A stretch of DNA of 64,000 nucleotides from Cornus controversa (Eukaryota; Streptophyta; Magnoliopsida; Cornales; Cornaceae), in NCBI GenBank assembly GCA_026545225.1, contig CM048853.1, positions 18,435,255-18,499,254 of the forward strand. Direction: 5' to 3'. A program made the position numbers and the translations under genes. Numbering within the stretch: the stretch's first letter is position 1; every line of letters begins with the position of its first letter. This document shows positions 57,951 through 64,000 of the stretch, piece after piece. The notes under the pieces are model-generated. The model did no database searches. It was not told where the DNA came from and saw only the letters and a program-made list of their open reading frames with translations.

Positions 57951-60602
57951 CATGAAATTGGGTTTACTCTATTCATCATTTCTGAACGTTTTCGTTCTGA
58001 TTAAAAGGTAGATCTTACTTTCTAGAATAGTCCTTGAAAGTTTGGTTGTGAACCGTTGAGTAGATTGACGGGAAATTGAGTTTGAAATTTTAGATTTTCG
58101 AAACTTGAAATTAGGCATTTTTGATTTAGGCTGCGAGAGGGGTGATTTTGGTACCAATGCGTAGCTTAGATCGATACGAGTTCAATGGTATATTCATATA
58201 TGCGATTCGGTACCCGGAAGTGATCGAAAAGTGATCGGGAAGTTTCTCCACCATTGTTGTTGCATGGAGCTTTAAGAAGAAGAAAGAAAAAAAAAAGGGT
58301 GGCCACTCGTTCCGCCGGCGCGTGGGGGCGCGTGCCACCAGATCTGGTGGCCAGAAAAGTTTTTTGGGCCCCACTCGCGAGGGTCCACCTTTGGGGCCGA
58401 TATGGGCCCATTCCAAATTATTTTGGTATTTGTTTTGAATTTTTGAAACTTTTGGAAAAACTTGGAAATTCGGAAAAATCATTTTTTAAAAATACTTTTA
58501 TAATTCTAAAAATTCCCAAACTTTTATTTCAACTTCCTGGGAGCTTAAGAAGCTTTGGGTTTAAATTTCATGTCGAAATGATTTACCATTGTCTTTAAAT
58601 TAATTTTTAAAGTGTCTAAACTGAGTTTTTCAGCTTCTTTAATTTTAGAAAATACTTAGAAGTTTTCAAAAATTCCAAAAATTTTACTGTAACTTTCTGG
58701 AGGCTAAATACACTTGGGTTTAAATTTTCAACTCAAAATAATCTTTTCTTGTTGTTCAATTGATTTTTAAAGTGTCCAAAATTTGGGTTTTTCACTTTCT
58801 GTAATTTTAGAAAATACTTTTATAATTCCAAAAGTTGGCAAATTTTTATTGTAACATTCTGGAGGTTAAATAAACTTGGTTTTAAATTTTTATCTCGAAA
58901 TGAGCTTTCCTTGGTGTTCAATTAATTTTTAAAGTGTCTAAAAGTTGGGTTTTCACCTTCTTTTATTTGTTGAAAATATTTTTTAAAATTCTAAAAAATT
59001 CCACGATGCTTTAATAGGGTACTTAGAAGTAGAATAAGCCTAGAAACCTAGATAAGAGTTTGGTTTAGACTCCCTCATAGATTTGAGTGCATTGGGGGTT
59101 GGATTGGGTGTTTGCTTCTAAAGTGGTTAAATTTTGTTATTTGATTTACTTGAATGTATTTTCCTTTAAAGATATAAATGCTCATTAAATACTTGATTAT
59201 AGCTTACTTGTGAACGATTTGTCTTATGGTGATAATTTTATGTCGAATAATTTGAATTACTTTGTTTGTGCAAATTAAAATCAAAATGCACCTTGTTTAT
59301 TTTATGTTTCATATTGGGAATGCATCTATACATTTTATGTAGCATGTAAGGATTGCCCGGCGTGTCAAGATCGCCCATACCAAATAAGGTATCTATGCAT
59401 TTTATTTTGGCATGTAAGGATTGCCCAACGTGTCAGGATCACCCATACCTAATAAGGTATCCATGCATTTTATTTTGGCATGTAAAGATTGTCCGGCGTG
59501 TCAGGATCACCCATACTTAATAAAGTATCTATGCATTATATTTGGCATGTTGGGAGTTCCAAGGCGTGTCGGGATCGCCTAATACCTAATAAGGTATCTA
59601 TGCATTATATTTGGCATGTTGGGATTGCCAAGGCGTGTCGGGATCGCTAAATACCTAATATGGTATCTTTATATTTTATTTGGAGCATGTCAGGATTGCC
59701 CAATATCTAGTAAGAACGTTTCTGGTTATATATTCGAGTATGTTACGATTGTTTTCTTGTGTAAACTTAAAACTAGTCTGCACTTGCGTTAAGATAATTG
59801 ATGTGTTAGTGTAGGGTGTGGGGCGGCTCTATTCTTGAGTCATAGGGTTAATTGGGGATATGTATTTATGAGCTGGTGGGTTATCTTTAATTGTATATAA
59901 ACATAAATTTGTTGTCTTGGGAAATGATTATTGGTGGAGACAGGATAGGTTTGCCTAATACCTAGTAAGACATTTGTAGGATATATGGAAGAAGGCATGT
60001 TAGGATTGTTTATGGTTTGAACTTAGAAATTTATTTTATCTGTATTGTGATAATGGATGGGTTAGTTCAGAATATAGTTCTAGTTACTTCTAAGATAAGA
60101 GATTTAATGATTAAACGGTATAATTATATCTATATATCTTTACTGTCCTCATATAGAGGGTATGTTTACCGGTTCTCTGATTGAGTTGAAGTAGAGAGAA
60201 TTTGCTCGTGGGTTTAACCCATTTTGTTGATATTTTAGGTTTCGGACAGTTTCTACCTCGAGATTTGCGCGTGGAGTTTGTAGAACGTGACAATCATCCA
60301 TTCCTTACCATACTTTAGTGTAGCTAGGGACTTAAATCTGTTAATAAAGTTTTACTTTTATGTCTTTTTTTTTTTCGGTTAAGAAGTCTGTGGGTTACCG
60401 AATTTCCAACTTTTATCAATCAGAATAATACAATATTATTTAACATGATTATTTATTTCAGTTAGACTTTCCTTTCAACATTTATAATTCTTTTTCGTTT
60501 TTGATTGTATTCTACGCTTGTTTGCTATCAGTTGTTAGTATCCCTCAAGTTTTGTATATGAGACTAGCCACCTCATGTGCGAAATTTTGTTGGGGTATTT
60601 CA
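57187..60602 (+). mobile_element. Gypsy solo LTR, copy B, 3416 bp, TSD CTGCC
   Basis: TGTAATACCCCG at 57187, end GGGGTATTTCA at 60602, CTGCC at 57182-57186 and 60603-60607. Flanking sequence equals that of copy A, so the insertion predates the duplication. Contains (AT)n tracts (57484-57515, 57912-57947), imperfect repeats of about 160 bp (58492-59000) and a shorter subrepeat array (59320-59715). Confidence 0.93.
59320..59715. repeat. 66-69-bp tandem array, 6 units, in solo LTR B
   Basis: Same units as 34531-35070 (GGCATGT..GGATTGCC, GCGTGTC.GGATC.CC, ATACCTAATAAGG) but two fewer, from unequal exchange or slippage after duplication. Confidence 0.85.
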
Positions 60603-60607
60603 CTGCC

Positions 60608-62010
60608 TTGTTGCCTTTTTGGACACTAGATGGAACAGGTTTAATTATGCCCTTATCACAAGGTTGAAGCAGGTCCCCAAAATGCCCATGTCTTGAATCA
60701 AGTTGAACCAAACTTCGCCCCAGACCTTTCAAAAACTACCTTCCTAAACTAAACAAGTTCAGCTGTAACCTGTATTAACCCAGAGGCACTGTTCCAGCAA
60801 GTGCGCCTATAATTAATTTAATCATTTTCATCCATATTATATTCTTAAGGATAAATATCCATCTAATCTATTAATTGCCACCTAAATCTTACAACCTTTA
60901 AGTCACTTACCAATTTGCCACCTAAATCTTACAACCTTTAAGTCACTTACCAACCCTAAAGAGTGTGTAATAAAAACAGCTTGAACAATCTTATCATGCA
61001 AAATACAGCCTCATCTTTAGTCAAACTGCAATTATAAATGAAAGGACAAGTTTATACAATATGTAAACAAATACTTTTGTAAGTCATTTATTAATAACTT
61101 ACATACAAATATATATAAAAAAATCATCACATGTTGTGCAATAAAAAAAGTATTAAACTATTATATAATATGTTAGATATTAAACTTATCATTTTTATTT
61201 TTTAATACATACATATAATATTACAAATAATAAGTAATATGAATTTTATTGGTTCAGTTTCCTATCTCCCTTGTGCTCCAATTTGGTTCTTTGCCTTCAT
61301 TAGTTTCAAATAATCAATTATCTAATTTAGTACTGTATTGGTTACCTTCTAGTTTCAGTCATATCTAATTTAGTACTGTATTGATTATCTTTTAATTTCA
61401 ATCCCAGCCTAATTTAAACGGTTACCAAACAGGCCCTTAATTGTTGTGTTCACTTCTAGCTAGTCACCAAAATTTAACATATAGCTTTTCCTTTTTTTGA
61501 TAGATAGAGTGGCTCGTCTCAGGTGAGGAGAGCAGGCAAAAAGTAATTATTTTCATCATTCATAAATCCAACGAATTGTATCTCTAATATCAGTATCGAA
61601 ATAGGGCCCGGAGCATTGAAATTGGTGCATAAGTTACAAAACAATTAACAGTAACCAGTAACAATAATTACAAATTATTAATATGCTTATTGTTATTTAT
61701 TTATGCCAAAACATATATAGAAGTTATAAAAATTAAATACAATGAATTATTTTATAAGCAAAATATTTCATTTAATAACAAAATATGTTCATCCTCTCAA
61801 CTACCATAATTCAAGTACTTTTATAAAATAAAATAAAAACTAATATACGCATAATGCAAGAAATATCATACATGTATGGTAAGAGTGAGTGTAAGAAGTT
61901 ATGAAATGCTCATTCATTACAAAAAATTTTAAATTTAGTAATTAAACTTACTCAATAATGTTGTGTTTATAAATTATTAAATATTGGAAACACAATAAGA
62001 CACCCTAGGT
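60608..62010. other. No gene recognised; counterpart of 35895-37300
   Basis: Includes the 42-bp local duplication (60881-60953) also present in unit A, showing that the local event is older than the unit duplication. Confidence 0.35.
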
Positions 62011-62440
62011 GGGCTCAATGTAAGAAAGTAATGAAATGCACATTCAATAAATATTTTTCTTAAATTGACTAATTGAACTTATATTTCTCTATTTTGATTG
62101 ATATAAAATTTTAAATATTTATTACTCATTTAGTTCACAATTCATCATATTAAATTTTATTCTCAACGTATTTAATTTATTTACGTTTTGAAATTGAAAA
62201 ATAAGTAATTTTATATAAAATCAACACCTTTACTTCAAAAATAAATAAACAATTTTCATATTTCATCAGTTCAAACTATATTTTCAAAGAAGTTAATTCC
62301 TTCTTCCAACACTTAATTATAATTTAGAAATAATATATACACAGATTTAGAGTGATAAAGGGAGTTTAAATAAATTTATATTAAATTTTGAATTTATATA
62401 GACTTAACAGACTTAATAGAAACTCCAATGGGTTCGCAAG
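62010..62440 (+). repeat. Dispersed AT-rich repeat (copy B)
   Basis: Counterpart of 37300-37740. Retains GGTGGGCTCAATGTAAGAAA at 62010-62029, which copy A has lost. Confidence 0.65.
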
Positions 62441-63104
62441 ACTCATCGCTCCAATGGCATTGCTTAAGTAAAATTTTCTTTAACTGATCACTTTGACTAA
62501 TTGTTACATTTATTATTAAAAATAAAAATTATATTTGAATTTTATTATATAATTGTGTATTTACAGTTTTTTTCATGGAAATTTATTTCCCGGAATAAAA
62601 CTACTCTTTTTTTAGGGTAAATATCATTGACATCTCTTGAGGTTTGATCATTGACACGCGGCTATAATTTTGTGAATTTTCGTCACCAACAGCCCTTGTT
62701 AGCTCTTGCATTTTTTTTAATATGTGATATGTCTTGATTGCCCCTAATTATTTAAATGTATTTTAATATAAAAACAAAATAGGAAAATCACCGCAATACC
62801 ATTTATGATAATATGCGTTGGCAACTAATTTTTTTATTTTATGTTAGTATTATTATTTATGAAAGTAATATTACAATGACAACTTAAGCCCAATTGTTGT
62901 TTAAATAAATAAGTGAATAGTCTGCTATTCACAAATTTAACAAACAAATCCATGAATTGAAATGGGTTTATATATATGTATATAACCAAGGAACAACAGT
63001 AATTTTTTAGAGATGTGGCCACAAATTGAAATGAAAAAATGGGTTGGCTGGCTACAAGTTTTTAGATATGGGTTGGCTACTTGGCTCTGTAATTTTTAAT
63101 ATTA

Positions 63105-63148
63105 GTGTGTGTGTGTGTGTGCATGTGTGTGTGTGTGTGTATATATAT
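63105..63148. repeat. (GT)n(TA)n microsatellite at the Sirevirus insertion point
   Basis: A GT tract with one CA step passes into TATATATA immediately before TGTGAG of the LTR. Confidence 0.92.
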
Positions 63149-64000
63149 TGTGAGTTGCGCAGTGCGGAAGCGGTTGCGAAAAGTATTTTAGAACCTAGAG
63201 GGGGGGTGAATAGGATCACTTGCTCGTTTACTTAATTTTTAATTAATTCAATTTTAAGTCCAATTAATCAAACAATTAAAGCAAGCAAATAAATAAAGTG
63301 CAAGTAAAAAAAAGAATGCACCAGATATACGTGGAAACCCAAGGCGGGAAATACCACAGAGGGAGGCGGCACGCCTCAAGAAACCAATTCACTATGATAA
63401 GCAAAGTACAACAGACTCTATCTCAGTCTCACACCCCTCTTCACTCTGTCAAGGATCTAATGTGGAACACCTCAGGCTTATGATTGCGACAACACGTCCA
63501 ACTGCTACAGACTTCCGGCTAATGTCACCACCATTACAGAAAAGTTGCTGGAAGAACCAAAATACTCAGCAAGTATTTCGTTCCCTTCGTATTGCAATCT
63601 GGTCAACTTTCTTCCACAGCAAGCAAGCAAACGAAGAACCTTCAATCAAATGTTCTGATCAGCAAATAGATTTGATGCAGTCTCTGAACAACTAATCAGA
63701 AGTAGAACACCATCCTAAATATCATTCATGAAGTATGGATTTGTGTTCTTAAAAATATATAGTCCTAATTATACTGTATATACTTTCTCTCTCTAAAATA
63801 TTAATTTTCCAGGGCATCCTTGTAGAGAATATATGAATACATATATATAGGCAAGGGAGTTCTAATTCTACTTGGAAAAGAAGTTAAATACCAAAATAGA
63901 ACTTTCCTAGAAGTTTCAAACCCAATAGGAATTAGGATTTCCGTCAAAATCTATTTCCTATTTGGAATAGGCTAAGTGGGACCGGTGCCAAATAAATAGG
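63149..64000 (-). repeat. Third Sirevirus LTR, cut by the window end
   Basis: TGTGAGTTGCGCAGTGCGG at 63149 and collinear with both other LTRs to 64000. It shares with the 38243 LTR several states where the 45906 LTR differs (ATACGTGGAAAC, GGGAAATACCACAGAGGG, GGCACGCC), as expected if it is the duplicated counterpart of that LTR. Confidence 0.88.

Larger units (their letters stand above)
53654..64000. repeat. Downstream unit of the tandem duplication (runs off the window)
   Basis: Collinear with 28861 onward: coding-like remnant, CACTA end, decarboxylase exon, solo LTR with CTGCC TSD, dispersed repeat, then a Sirevirus LTR. Indels against unit A include a deletion of about 50 bp near 56885, a deletion of about 70 bp near 61250, two fewer LTR subrepeats, and retention of about 250 bp at 62898-63148 that unit A has lost. 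Confidence 0.8.

Noticed and set aside
1..64000. tRNA, rRNA or snoRNA genes
   Set aside because: No cloverleaf with A/B boxes or rRNA-like sequence was recognised on either strand; tRNA-like strings found were retroelement primer-binding sites.

Overview
The window looks like a TE-dense, AT-rich plant nuclear genome, probably a eudicot. The evidence is the repertoire: plant Ty1/copia (including a Sirevirus-type element), Ty3/gypsy LTRs primed by initiator-Met tRNA, plant L1 and RTE LINEs, CACTA and hAT-type DNA transposon ends, plus exon fragments of plant enzyme genes. No tRNA, rRNA, CRISPR or operon structure was seen. Very little is host coding sequence. The best intact gene is a 116-aa GRF-type zinc-finger/membrane protein at 48487-48837 (+). 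Host gene fragments are an orphan first exon of a short-chain dehydrogenase (13201-13255, -), two copies of a serine/histidine-decarboxylase-like exon (31677-31832 and 56451-56606, -), and an Ulp1/C48 peptidase remnant (25455-26035, -).

Layout. 1-5.5 kb is a pile-up of broken elements: Copia RT and LTR, RTE 3' ends with (CAT)n tails, an RTE endonuclease piece, and L1 pieces. 6083-10896 is one L1 LINE bounded by an 11-bp target-site duplication. Its RT core is deleted, and a 439-bp GC-rich hAT-like MITE with an 8-bp TSD sits inside its ORF1. 11802-12231 is a Copia solo LTR with TSD GAATC. 14.9-18.1 kb holds diverged LTR-like repeats. 18.15-22.83 kb is a collapsed gypsy element (partial LTR, gag stub, PBS, LTR) on the minus strand. 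23.58-24.58 kb is a nest of inverted repeats. 26390-28826 is another probable solo LTR.

The dominant structure begins at 28861. Sequence 28861-38242 is repeated at 53654-62897 with high similarity, including the same solo gypsy LTR with the same CTGCC TSD, the same CACTA end and the same decarboxylase exon. The second copy then runs into a Sirevirus LTR at 63149, which is the counterpart of the LTR at 38243. The simplest reading is a tandem segmental duplication with a unit of about 24.8 kb (28861-53653, then 53654 onward past the window edge). Within the first unit, 38243-47100 is a gag-only Sirevirus whose pol is missing. It retains multiplied polypurine-tract motifs and carries a nested LTR-like insertion with a palindromic array.

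Functionally nothing here works as a pathway. The interest is structural: datable insertions, one large recent duplication, non-autonomous elements and captured exons. All calls come from reading the sequence. No database search or alignment program was run, and boundaries described as approximate are eye estimates.
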